Numbered from the stretch's first letter, positions 1 to 6,215 are shown. The stretch is DNA of 7,791 nucleotides from Thermoleophilia bacterium (GCA_013362295.1 JABFWJ010000121.1:1-7791); one strand, 5' to 3'. Notes: generated from the letters alone by a model not told the origin. Numbers and translations are program-made.

Positions 1-1
1 G

Positions 2-322
2 ATCGAGGCGACCGGCGCAGCGCACGCGCCGGCCGCGGCGATCGCGAGCGTCCGCCGCGGCGGTCGCGTGCTCCTCGTAGGGCTGCACGGCGCGCCACGC
101 GAGCTCCAGCTAACGTCGATGATCCTGCGCGAGGTCGACGTCTTCACGACGGTCGCGCACGTCTGCGACACCGACATCCCGGCGGCGCTCGACCTGCTCA
201 CACGCACCGACGTCGCACGCATCACCGCCGGTCCGCGCCTCCCACTCGACACGCTCGTCGACGAGGGTCTGCGGCCGCTCGCCGAACGGCGCGCGGCCGG
301 GAAGATCCTCGTCAGCCCTTAG
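2..322 (+). CDS. Zinc-type medium-chain alcohol dehydrogenase, C-terminal fragment
   Basis: This is the last 106 codons of a gene that begins before the window. The first visible residues, IEATG, followed by an Ala-rich helix and then RRGGRVLLVGLHG, match the second half of the Rossmann (NAD(P)-binding) domain of the medium-chain dehydrogenase/reductase superfamily. In that family the hydride-transfer enzyme uses zinc to oxidise alcohols or polyols, or reduce carbonyls, in the cytoplasm. The tail has the usual layout: a strand with Arg-Glu-Val-Asp, the A-L-D-L-L helix, then a final helix with Pro-Leu-Ala-Glu and the closing G-K-I-L-V. The zinc and catalytic residues lie outside the window, so substrate and subfamily (threonine-, sorbitol- or glutathione-type) cannot be told. 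It converges on the cupin gene and the two stop codons overlap by 4 bp. Confidence 0.8.
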   Translation: MEATGAAHAPAAAIASVRRGGRVLLVGLHGAPRELQLTSMILREVDVFTTVAHVCDTDIPAALDLLTRTDVARITAGPRLPLDTLVDEGLRPLAERRAAGKILVSP

Positions 323-756
323 ATGATTGATTGGTCATCGACGTAGCGGATATAGCCCGCCTCGTCGAGGCTCGCCGCGCCTGCGTAGCCCCAGATCATG
401 AAGACCGGTTCGTCGCCGGTGTTCTCGAACCCGTGATAGTCGTTCTTGGGCACGAATACCACCTCTCCGGGGCCGAGCTCGACATCGGCGTCGCCGACAC
501 GCGCGATCCCGTGCCCGGAGACGAGGTACTCGAACTCCTCCGCGTTCGGGTGCCGGTGGATGTCGTGCTTGGATCCGGGCGGGAAGACCGTGATGCCGAA
601 GACCGAGTGCTCGGCGCCGACGCTGTCTCGCGTGACGAGCCAGCGCACGTCCATGTCGACCCAGCCGTCCTCCGAGCGGAGGGCCGCATCGCTCGGCGTC
701 CCCTCGAAACTCTTCTTCATCGGGTGCTCGCTGACCCGGCGGATCGTCTCTGACAC
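319..756 (-). CDS. Single-domain cupin protein
   Basis: This encodes a 145-residue small beta-barrel protein with both cupin motifs. Motif 1 reads G61-(x5)-H67-R-H69-(x4)-E74-(x6)-G81. Motif 2 reads G97-(x5)-P103-K-N105-(x2)-H108-(x3)-N112, with Asn in place of the usual second Gly. His67, His69, Glu74 and His108 form a complete metal-binding set, so a bound Fe, Mn, Ni or Zn is expected. Family members act as dioxygenases, isomerases, decarboxylases or binding proteins, and the specific reaction cannot be read here. I chose the GTG at 756 because a GGAGG lies 9 nt upstream (766-770); the ATG at 720 is an alternative that would drop 12 residues. The gene appears monocistronic, with its own promoter and operator-like dyad at 777-800. 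Confidence 0.88.
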   Translation of the reverse strand: MSETIRRVSEHPMKKSFEGTPSDAALRSEDGWVDMDVRWLVTRDSVGAEHSVFGITVFPPGSKHDIHRHPNAEEFEYLVSGHGIARVGDADVELGPGEVVFVPKNDYHGFENTGDEPVFMIWGYAGAASLDEAGYIRYVDDQSII

Positions 757-765
757 CTCGCCTCA

Positions 766-770
766 CCTCC
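766..770 (-). promoter_or_regulatory. Ribosome binding site of the cupin gene
   Basis: Read on the minus strand this is GGAGG, followed by TGAGGCGAG and the GTG start at 756. It supports GTG 756 over the in-frame ATG at 720. Confidence 0.65.
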
Positions 771-776
771 GCTGAA

Positions 777-800
777 AACGATCGTTCATCATAACTGAAC
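777..800 (-). promoter_or_regulatory. Probable cupin promoter with overlapping operator-like dyads
   Basis: On the minus strand TATGAT (793-788) is a 5-of-6 match to the -10 consensus and would start transcription near 781, a few bases before the ribosome binding site. No convincing -35 box lies 16-18 bp upstream, which suggests an activator-dependent or extended promoter. A perfect inverted repeat, GTTCA-N7-TGAAC (784-800), is centred at 792 on that -10 box. A second perfect palindrome, AACGATCGTT (777-786), abuts it downstream. A repressor bound to either dyad would block initiation. The promoter call is inference; the dyads are read directly. Confidence 0.45.
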
Positions 801-836
801 AGCGGCCCCAGCTTACCGCACAAATGGTGTCCCCCA

Positions 837-865
837 GTGTTCTGTGATGCTTGACATCACAACAC
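837..865 (-). terminator. Bulged hairpin downstream of the histidine kinase gene, possible terminator
   Basis: GTGTT (837-841) and GTGATG (844-849) pair with AACAC (861-865) and CATCAC (855-860). This gives an 11-bp stem with a 2-nt bulge (CT) and a CTTGA loop (850-854). The hairpin lies about 40 nt past the kinase stop codon. On the kinase transcript the stem is followed by TGGGGG rather than a U-tract, so it is not a classical intrinsic terminator. It could equally be a protein-binding dyad upstream of the cupin promoter. Confidence 0.35.
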
Positions 866-906
866 TAGGACGGCGAGGCGACAGATGTTCGCGGCGAGAG
901 CGGAAG

Positions 907-2580
907 CTAGCCGCGCGGCAACTCGATGATGAACTTCGCGCCCGCGTCGGGCTCCGACCTCACGTCGAGGCGACCGCCCATTCTCTCGGTCAGCTCGCGC
1001 GCGATATAGAGGCCGAGGCCGGTCCCACCAGGTGCGTGGGTGAGCTGCGGATCGCCGCGATAAAACTTGTCGAAGATTCGCTCCTGCTCGATGTGCGGAA
1101 TCCCGGGGCCTGAGTCAGCGACCGCGAGGCAGACGACACTCGTTCGCGCCTCGAGGCTGACCGCAAGCGGCGGACGACCATACTTGGCGGCGTTGTCGAG
1201 CAAATTGACCAGTACCTGCTGGACTCTGTCGCGATCGCCGCGCGCCGGTGGCAGATCTGGCTCGACGTCGAAGCTGACGGGGCAGTCGGGCGGCAGCTGC
1301 GGCTTCAGCGCCGCGATCGTTGCGCGCGCGAGATCAGCCAGATCGATCAACTCGCGCTCGAGGTGCACGGTTCCGCGATCGAGGCGAGCGGTTAGGAGCA
1401 CCTCCTCCGTGATCTGGGTCAGCCGCAACGCTTGCGTCGCGATCATCTCCAGCAGCTCGCGCGCCTGATCGGCTCCGAGGTCGACATCGGTCCGCAGCAA
1501 CGTCTGCGCCGCACCGTAGACGGCCGCCATCGGGGTGCGCAGCTCGTGCGAGATCGTCGCCACCAGATCGCGCTTCTCGTCATCGAGTCGGCGCTCGCCG
1601 GTCAGGTCGCGAAAGGTGAATACGACTCCGTCCGGGCTGCGAACGGCGACGAATGAAAGCCAGAGCTGCCTTCCGTTGAGGTTGACAGGCAACGTTTGCG
1701 GCGGCGGCGAAGCCGTCTCGTCCGTGACCGAGATCCGCTCCGCGAGGAGGCCCCAATCGGGCACCACGTCGGTGATCGCGCGACCGTACGCCGCGGCGCC
1801 GTCGATGCCGGTGATGGCCGTGGCGGCCCGGTTCCACAGCGCCACGACTCCGTCCTGGTCGACGAGGAAGATCCCGTCGCCGACGACATCGAGGACCCGG
1901 GCGGCCTGCTCGCGCTCATCGGCGCGGGCGCGCGCCGCAGCCTCCGCGGCGGCCAGGCGCCTCCGCTCTTGTTGCAGGCGCGCATTCCGAACTGCCGCCG
2001 CCATCTGCCCGACGAGCCCCTGGAACAACTGGAAGTCGTCGTCGGTGTACTGCCCGCCGTCCCTCATGAGCTGCACAACGCCCACTACGTGCGCCTCGTG
2101 CTTCACCGGCGCCATCATCGCGGCTGTCGTGTCGGCGGGCCCCAGGTCCGGAATCTTCCGTACCTGACCCTCGCGGTCGACGTTGTAGTACGTGCCGCCG
2201 GTCTCCGCCGTGCGTTGCACCACATCATTTGCGAGGAGCGGCTCGCCGGTGACGATCACCCGGCTCTGCATCCCCCCTCCCTCTCGGTTGAGCGGGAGCG
2301 GCGGCAAGGTGGCCGGATCCAGCAGGCTGCCCTCTACCCATGCGTACTCGCAACGGATGAGACTCTCCGCCTCGTCGTACGACGACACAACGATGCCGTC
2401 ATGCGGCACGACGTCCGCGAGGAGCAAGTGAAAGCGCTCATAGACACGCTCCGGCTCGAGGGTCTCGCCCAATTGGCGTGCCGCCTCCAGTAAGAGCTGA
2501 GCGACATCAACCTTCCGCGGCAACCCTTCCGCTTCCACGGTCCTGACCGTACAGCAGTCGCCGCTCGCCGCCCAGGTCAC
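907..2580 (-). CDS. Soluble GAF-PAS sensor histidine kinase
   Basis: This is a 557-residue two-component sensor kinase. Domains in order: GAF (about 28-200), a charged Ala/Arg/Glu coiled-coil linker (about 202-227), PAS (about 228-330), HisKA with phosphoacceptor His345 in SHELRTP (344-350), and HATPase_c. The ATP-binding boxes are intact: N-box VNLLDNAAKYG (458-468), G1 DSGPGIP (489-495), F-box FDKFYR (503-508) and G2 GGTGLGL (518-524). No signal peptide or membrane helix is visible, so it should sense a cytoplasmic ligand, redox state or gas through GAF/PAS; no heme or Cys ligand can be assigned confidently. It follows the DUF6510 gene by 39 nt and is probably the last gene of the operon. 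No response regulator lies beside it. The start is uncertain: neither GTG 2580 nor GTG 2538 has a good ribosome binding site, and homology seems to begin near residue 20. Confidence 0.9.
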   Translation of the reverse strand: MTWAASGDCCTVRTVEAEGLPRKVDVAQLLLEAARQLGETLEPERVYERFHLLLADVVPHDGIVVSSYDEAESLIRCEYAWVEGSLLDPATLPPLPLNREGGGMQSRVIVTGEPLLANDVVQRTAETGGTYYNVDREGQVRKIPDLGPADTTAAMMAPVKHEAHVVGVVQLMRDGGQYTDDDFQLFQGLVGQMAAAVRNARLQQERRRLAAAEAAARARADEREQAARVLDVVGDGIFLVDQDGVVALWNRAATAITGIDGAAAYGRAITDVVPDWGLLAERISVTDETASPPPQTLPVNLNGRQLWLSFVAVRSPDGVVFTFRDLTGERRLDDEKRDLVATISHELRTPMAAVYGAAQTLLRTDVDLGADQARELLEMIATQALRLTQITEEVLLTARLDRGTVHLERELIDLADLARATIAALKPQLPPDCPVSFDVEPDLPPARGDRDRVQQVLVNLLDNAAKYGRPPLAVSLEARTSVVCLAVADSGPGIPHIEQERIFDKFYRGDPQLTHAPGGTGLGLYIARELTERMGGRLDVRSEPDAGAKFIIELPRG

Positions 2581-2619
2581 GCCCCCGTTGGCGCAGGAAC
2601 GAGCACTGCGGGCGCCAGG

Positions 2620-2877
2620 CTAGACGGCAACTTCCAGAGTTCGAGTTCCTCGGAAGTCGATCCAAACCCGCGAATCGTTCTTGACGATCTTTGCGAGCAC
2701 GTTGTCGCAGTGGGGGCAGCGAAGCACGATGCCGGCGCCCCGGTAGACGTGCACGGCGCCGACCGCCCCGGCTGCACCGCAGCTGCCGCAGGTCCCGATC
2801 GCGGTGGTCATCTCGACGGCGAACACCTCCTGGAGGAGACCGGCGATCGCGTTGCCGTCCAGCATCAGCTCGTCCAT
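2620..2877 (-). CDS. DUF6510-type small CxxC/CxxC protein
   Basis: This encodes an 85-residue protein of unknown function that I recognise as DUF6510-like. It has an N-terminal helix opening MDELMLDGNA (1-10), then two metal knuckles, C30-G-S-C33-G and C54-P-H-C57-D, 20 residues apart, and a short C-terminal beta segment with W72 and GTRT. Four cysteines in this layout would bind Zn as a zinc ribbon or, less likely, Fe as in rubredoxin. The ATG at 2877 is well supported: AGGAGG sits 5 nt upstream, and the preceding reductase stop codon is 1 nt away (TGAGATG), so translation is probably coupled. The constant company of the flavin reductase and the molybdoenzyme suggests a role in that redox module, such as electron transfer, assembly or a structural subunit. 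That role is inference. Confidence 0.8.
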   Translation of the reverse strand: MDELMLDGNAIAGLLQEVFAVEMTTAIGTCGSCGAAGAVGAVHVYRGAGIVLRCPHCDNVLAKIVKNDSRVWIDFRGTRTLEVAV

Positions 2878-2878
2878 C

Positions 2879-3625
2879 TCAGCCTCCTGTGGGTCCGAAA
2901 CGTTCGGTCTTGATCGCCCGCGGGTCGTGTCCGAGCCGCACGAGCGCCTCCGCCACCGCTTCGACGAACGGCGTCGGCCCACACGCGTAGAAACGCGGGC
3001 GCTCGGCCGGGCCGGGGCCGACCTCGGCCAACATCTCGGCGTCGACACGCCGCGCGTAGCCCGTCCACCCGGGCGGTTGCGAGTCTGTCAGCGCGTGCAC
3101 GACGGTGAGGCCGCTGCCGCTCAGCCGTTCGAGCTCGTCGCGATAGATGACGTCGTCCGGGCTGCGCGAGGAGTAGAGCAACCGCGTCTCCGTGTCGCTG
3201 CCGGCGGCAGCGCGCGTCCGGATCATCGCCATCAACGGCACGATGCCCGATCCGCCGGCCACGAGCACGAGCGGCCCGCCTTCGGAGGGCTCCCAGACGA
3301 AGTAGCCGCCGATCGGGCCGCGCAGCTCGATCTTGTCGCCCGGGCGGAGCTCGTCGGTCAGGTAAGGGGAGACCTCGCCGTCCTCGAGCCGCTGGACGGT
3401 GAGCGCGACGCGCCTGCCGTCGGGCGCCGAGGCGATCGAGTAGCTTCGCTCGGCCTGGTAGCCGTCCTCGGCGGTCAGGCGAACGTCGACGTGCTGGCCG
3501 GCGCGGTGGCCGGGCCAGCCGGGCACGTCGAAGACGGTCGTCTTGACGCGGGGAGTCTCGGCGACGACCTCGACGAGCTCCGCGAGCTGCCAGCTCAGTC
3601 GCCCTGGTAGCGCTGTTCCTGCCAT
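2879..3625 (-). CDS. FNR-family FAD-binding oxidoreductase (ferredoxin-reductase-like)
   Basis: This encodes a 248-residue flavin reductase of the ferredoxin-NADP reductase superfamily. It has an FAD-binding beta-barrel (about 8-110) with the flavin motif R60-S-Y-S63, and GPIGGYF at 103-109. The NAD(P)-binding domain (about 118-240) carries GGSGIVP (124-130) and CGP (215-217). No [2Fe-2S] ferredoxin domain is fused at either end, so electrons from NAD(P)H must leave to a separate acceptor. The obvious candidate is the sulfite-oxidase-like protein encoded just upstream. I chose the ATG at 3625 because it has GGAGA just upstream and begins where FNR homology begins. The frame stays open to 3706, but the extra 27 residues look unrelated. 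This start overlaps the molybdoenzyme gene by 31 bp, which implies coupled expression. Confidence 0.88.
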   Translation of the reverse strand: MAGTALPGRLSWQLAELVEVVAETPRVKTTVFDVPGWPGHRAGQHVDVRLTAEDGYQAERSYSIASAPDGRRVALTVQRLEDGEVSPYLTDELRPGDKIELRGPIGGYFVWEPSEGGPLVLVAGGSGIVPLMAMIRTRAAAGSDTETRLLYSSRSPDDVIYRDELERLSGSGLTVVHALTDSQPPGWTGYARRVDAEMLAEVGPGPAERPRFYACGPTPFVEAVAEALVRLGHDPRAIKTERFGPTGG

Positions 3626-4200
3626 GGGTCTCCGTAGTTGTGGTAGCCGTTTGTCTCCCAGAAGCCGGGCTCGTCGGTCGACTGGAGCTGGAGGCCGCGT
3701 ACCCACTTGGCGCTCTTCCAGAAGTAGTGGTGCGGGACGAGCATGCGCGCGGGGCCGCCGTGCTCCGGGGCGAGCGGCTCACCGTCGTAGGCGAAGACCA
3801 CCCACGCCTTGCCGCCCGTGACGTCCTCGAGCGGCAGGTTGGTCGTGTAGCCGCCGTCCGAATATTGGGTCACGTACTCGGCCGCCGTCTCGATCCCTTC
3901 GAGGAGCGTGTCAACCGAGACACCCTGCCAAACGGTGTCGAGCTTCGACCATTTGGTGACGCAGTGAATGTCGCGGGTGATCTCCTCGCTCGGCAGGGCA
4001 CGGAACTCCTCCCAGGTCCAGCCACGCGGCTCGTCCAGCTCGCCGACGATCGAGAAGTCCCACAGCTCGAGCGATGTGTGCGGCGTCGGCCCGGCCGAGA
4101 GGACGGGGAAGTCCCGGGTCACATACTGGCCGGGTGGGACGCGTGCCGGATCTACGTCCGCGGTACGACGGCCCCGGAATCCGCGCGAGACAAACGACAT
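3595..4200 (-). CDS. Sulfite-oxidase-like molybdopterin oxidoreductase
   Basis: This encodes a 201-residue protein of the sulfite oxidase / MsrP (YedY) molybdenum-cofactor fold. The molybdenum-ligating cysteine is C80 in DIHCVTKWSK (77-86). Other family landmarks are the HGGPARMLVPHHYFWKS segment (147-163), which binds the pterin, and the YHNYGDPW-type tail (186-193). At about 200 residues it is the catalytic domain alone, with no heme b5 domain and no C-terminal dimerisation domain of true sulfite oxidases. It also lacks a Tat signal peptide, unlike periplasmic MsrP, so it should be cytoplasmic. The substrate is unknown: S-oxide, N-oxide or sulfite chemistry are all possible. ATG 4200 has AAGGAG 7 nt upstream and shares one base with the ABM stop codon (TGATG). 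The neighbouring reductase is the likely electron partner. Confidence 0.9.
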   Translation of the reverse strand: MSFVSRGFRGRRTADVDPARVPPGQYVTRDFPVLSAGPTPHTSLELWDFSIVGELDEPRGWTWEEFRALPSEEITRDIHCVTKWSKLDTVWQGVSVDTLLEGIETAAEYVTQYSDGGYTTNLPLEDVTGGKAWVVFAYDGEPLAPEHGGPARMLVPHHYFWKSAKWVRGLQLQSTDEPGFWETNGYHNYGDPWQEQRYQGD

Positions 4201-4529
4201 CACTGCACTCCTTCGGCGATCGAGCGACCGACGCGCGCGGGGTCGCGCGACGCGTCGAAGATCGTTCGCTCGAGCGGCGCCGCCAGCGCTTCCGGCAGCA
4301 TCGCCATCACCTTGTGGACCTCCGGACGTGACTCCTGTCGTTCGAGAGCAGCACCGTCCTCGTAAACCGCGGTCGCGATGAACGAATCAGGCTCGAGCAG
4401 GACGCGGGCGATATCGAGGCTGATGACGCCCTCCGTGGCTCGCGCCGGCGTGATGATCTCGGCGAGCGCGGCCATCAGCTCGTCGCTCTTGTCGGGGGTG
4501 GCGCGCATTTTTTGACGAAGAATGATCAT
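4200..4529 (-). CDS. ABM-domain (antibiotic biosynthesis monooxygenase-like) protein
   Basis: This encodes a 109-residue protein with the dimeric alpha/beta-barrel (ferredoxin-like) pattern of the ABM superfamily. It has a first strand IILRQKMRA, a helix rich in Ala/Leu (15-28), ARATEGVISLDI, then a strand with F50-I-A-T and an E57-D pair, and a helix with VHKVM. Family members are cofactor-free quinol monooxygenases, heme-degrading enzymes or small-molecule isomerases; the residues here do not single out one activity. The C-terminal 20 residues extend past the usual domain end. ATG 4529 is supported by GGAGG followed by AACA. The gene lies 59 nt after the DUF3237 gene and its TGA overlaps the molybdoenzyme ATG, placing it at the join between the catabolic-looking genes and the redox trio. 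Confidence 0.75.
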   Translation of the reverse strand: MIILRQKMRATPDKSDELMAALAEIITPARATEGVISLDIARVLLEPDSFIATAVYEDGAALERQESRPEVHKVMAMLPEALAAPLERTIFDASRDPARVGRSIAEGVQ

Positions 4530-4588
4530 TGTTCCTCCAGTTGGTCGTGACGTTGAACGATGTGGCCGTCGCCCTGCGTGACCATCTG

Positions 4589-5062
4589 TTATCCGACCAG
4601 GTAGGTCTCGTAGATCACGCGGTCGGGCTGGCGGGCGCCGACGCTGATGAAGACGCCTTTGTTCAGCCAATCGAGCCCGGGGGCGGCGGTTTCGATCTGG
4701 GTTGAGGTGCGGAAGGTGTATTCGCTCGCGTCGACGTCCTCGCCGCGCGCGAGTCGTGCGAGCACGTCGGCGCTGCCGTGTCGCACGCCGCGTGCTTGGA
4801 CGTAGAGCAGATCGCCGCCGGCGGTCTGGAGCGTGTAGCGGACGTCGCCGAGGGCGGTGCCGTCCGGGAGGACGATCTGCCAGTCGGCGCTCGAGCCCGG
4901 GAGCAGCGTCCCGTTCAGCTCGCGCCCGGTGAAGGTCCCGCCGGTCAGCGGCACGATCCGTCGGCGACCGTGAGCAACGTCGCCTAGATCGAGCGGTTCG
5001 CCCACCGTGGCTTCGAGGCGGTAGACCCGCCTCAGGGACGGATCGGGAAGCAGAGCGCTCAT
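4589..5062 (-). CDS. DUF3237 family protein
   Basis: This encodes a 157-residue protein recognised as DUF3237 from its ordered motifs: a leading strand RRVYRLEATVG (11-21), the Gly-rich block GGTFTGRELNGTLLPGSSAD (41-60) followed by W61, the R75-Y-T-L-Q-T strand, ARGVRHG (90-96), YTFRTS (115-120) and the terminal TQIET...DWLNKGVFIS region. The family is a beta-barrel of roughly 150 residues, so this copy is full length. Its biochemical role is not established to my knowledge, although it is often encoded beside aromatic or steroid catabolic enzymes. The start ATG 5062 overlaps the preceding TGA by 4 bp (ATGA) and has no good ribosome binding site of its own, so it probably depends on translational coupling to the isomerase-like gene. 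Confidence 0.85.
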   Translation of the reverse strand: MSALLPDPSLRRVYRLEATVGEPLDLGDVAHGRRRIVPLTGGTFTGRELNGTLLPGSSADWQIVLPDGTALGDVRYTLQTAGGDLLYVQARGVRHGSADVLARLARGEDVDASEYTFRTSTQIETAAPGLDWLNKGVFISVGARQPDRVIYETYLVG

Positions 5063-5358
5063 CGAGAGGCCGTCGCCGGATCGGTTGGGTGCGCCGCGAG
5101 CGGCGTGACCGTCACGCGCAGCCAGTCGGCGAGCGGCAGGGCGGCGAGCAGATCCTCGAGCTGTGCCTGGCTGAAGGCACGGTACAGCCCGATCGCCGTC
5201 GTTCCGTCCCCGACGAGCGGCCGTCTCCAGAGCCGGACGAGATGCCCGTCCTCCGCGAGCTTGGCCGCGGCGGCTGACTCGGCGCGCTGATGCTGCTCCA
5301 CCTCCGCGTCAGGCGTGCCGACGGGAACCTCGACTTCGAACTCAACCAGGAACTCCAT
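5059..5358 (-). CDS. Muconolactone delta-isomerase family protein
   Basis: This encodes a 99-residue protein resembling muconolactone isomerase (the CatC family of the beta-ketoadipate pathway). Landmarks are the first strand EFLVEFEVEVP (2-12), the acidic/Gln-rich helix with QHQRAES, the HLVRLWRRP strand (39-47), the helix LEDLLAALPL (67-76) and the diagnostic ending VTVTPLAAHP (82-91). CatC isomerises muconolactone to beta-ketoadipate enol-lactone as a decamer of dimeric alpha/beta-barrel subunits. No catA or catB gene lies in the window, so I do not assign the catC name; a different small lactone or enone substrate is plausible. ATG 5358 has GAGGA 4 nt upstream. A double hairpin precedes the gene, and the downstream DUF3237 gene overlaps it by 4 bp. 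Confidence 0.82.
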   Translation of the reverse strand: MEFLVEFEVEVPVGTPDAEVEQHQRAESAAAAKLAEDGHLVRLWRRPLVGDGTTAIGLYRAFSQAQLEDLLAALPLADWLRVTVTPLAAHPTDPATASR

Positions 5359-5373
5359 GCTGTCCTCTCTTTC

Positions 5374-5431
5374 TTCGCGACGCCGCGAATGGCGCCTCGA
5401 CCCCGCATCTGGCGACCGGGGTCGAGACGCC
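5374..5431 (-). terminator. Tandem hairpins between the hydrolase and isomerase-like genes
   Basis: The first stem starts 8 nt after the hydrolase stop. The + strand arms are GGCGCCTCGACCCC (5391-5404) and GGGGTCGAGACGCC (5418-5431), giving 14 pairs (one a G-U wobble in the minus-strand RNA) around a 13-nt loop. A second perfect hairpin follows at once: TTCGCG-ACGC-CGCGAA (5374-5389). Neither is followed by a U-run, but the transcript next reads GAAAGAGAGGA into the isomerase ribosome binding site. The pair could terminate most transcripts, stabilise a 3' end, or tune downstream translation. Confidence 0.6.
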
Positions 5432-5439
5432 GATGTTCT

Positions 5440-6156
5440 TTAGGCCGCGAGGTTGACTGCGCTTGTGATGACGGCCTCGCGAATGACGCCTGCGACGATG
5501 TCCGGCTGCGACAGCATCAGGAAGTGGGAGGCGCCTTCGACCTCGGTCACCTTGGAGCCGGCGCGGTCGTACGAGAAGCGGTGGAGCTCCGGTGCGACCG
5601 GGTAGTCGGCGGTGCCGAACACCGCCCAGGACGGCTTCGCCCGCCAGGCGGCGGCGGTCGCGGGATCGTCGAACGCCGTGGCCGAGACCGGGCGCTGCGA
5701 GATCGCCATGAAGGCAGCGTCGGCGTCGGGAACGTCGGCGGCGAAGACATCGTGGAACCGCGCGGGGTCGATCGACACCTCGACGCTGCCGTCGGCCAAC
5801 TGCGCCGGGCGCACCAATGGGCCCATCGCGAGCGACGGGAAGCGCCCCTGGAGGTCGTTGACCGACTCGCCCTCGTCGGGCGCGACGCCGGCGACGTACA
5901 CGAGCCCGGCGACCTTGTCCGAGCTGCCGGCGACCGTGATCACGGCACCGCCGTACGAGTGGCCGACGAGGATGACGGGGCTTTCGAGCTGGTCGATGAC
6001 CGACGCCGTGAAGGAAGCGTCGTAGGGAATGCCGCGCAGCGGGTTCGGCGGCGCGAGCACGGTGTGACCGTCGCTGACGAGCCGGTCGTACACCGGCCGC
6101 CAGCTGGATGCGTCTCCGAACGCGCCGTGAATGAGAACGATGGTCCGGCTAGGCAT
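5440..6156 (-). CDS. Alpha/beta hydrolase (EstC-like)
   Basis: This encodes a 238-residue serine hydrolase of the alpha/beta fold. It has the oxyanion-side motif LIHGAFGDASSWRPV (8-22), the nucleophile elbow G65-H-S67-Y-G-G70, a probable acid Asp184 in FGTADYP, and catalytic His211 in EGASHF. All three catalytic residues are present, so it should be an active esterase, lactonase or C-C hydrolase; the substrate is unknown. No signal peptide is seen, so it should be cytoplasmic. I chose ATG 6156 because AAAGGAA lies 6 nt upstream and homology begins immediately. The frame also contains an ATG at 6216 that shares one base with the SDR stop codon (TGATG); using it would add a 20-residue basic, proline-rich leader that does not look conserved. 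The gene follows the SDR gene and is followed by a strong double hairpin. Confidence 0.88.
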   Translation of the reverse strand: MPSRTIVLIHGAFGDASSWRPVYDRLVSDGHTVLAPPNPLRGIPYDASFTASVIDQLESPVILVGHSYGGAVITVAGSSDKVAGLVYVAGVAPDEGESVNDLQGRFPSLAMGPLVRPAQLADGSVEVSIDPARFHDVFAADVPDADAAFMAISQRPVSATAFDDPATAAAWRAKPSWAVFGTADYPVAPELHRFSYDRAGSKVTEVEGASHFLMLSQPDIVAGVIREAVITSAVNLAA

Positions 6157-6215
6157 GACGGGTTCCTTTCGTCTGAGATGAGGAATTGGGATTGCTGGGA
6201 GCCTGAGCCGGGTCA

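Noticed and set aside
331..753. 140-codon + strand frame opposite the cupin gene
   Set aside because: The minus frame carries both complete cupin motifs and a good ribosome binding site; the + frame shows no family features.
844..1113. 89-codon + strand frame next to TTGACA (851-856)
   Set aside because: It is antisense to the ATPase domain of the kinase, and there is no good -10 box or ribosome binding site for it.
1696..2493. 265-codon open frame on the + strand
   Set aside because: It lies wholly antisense to the GAF-PAS half of the kinase gene, has an Arg/His-rich composition typical of a GC-rich shadow frame, and matches no family I recognise.
2865..3782. 305-codon open frame on the - strand
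   Set aside because: It is a shifted frame across the flavin reductase and the end of the molybdoenzyme gene; its product is an Arg/Ala low-complexity run, while the other frames carry clear FNR and Mo-cofactor motifs.
4530..4588. Possible separate promoter or terminator between the DUF3237 and ABM genes
   Set aside because: Only a weak TGGTC/GACCA pairing is present, with no -10-like hexamer in a suitable place and no U-tract; the ribosome binding site for the ABM gene is the only clear element.
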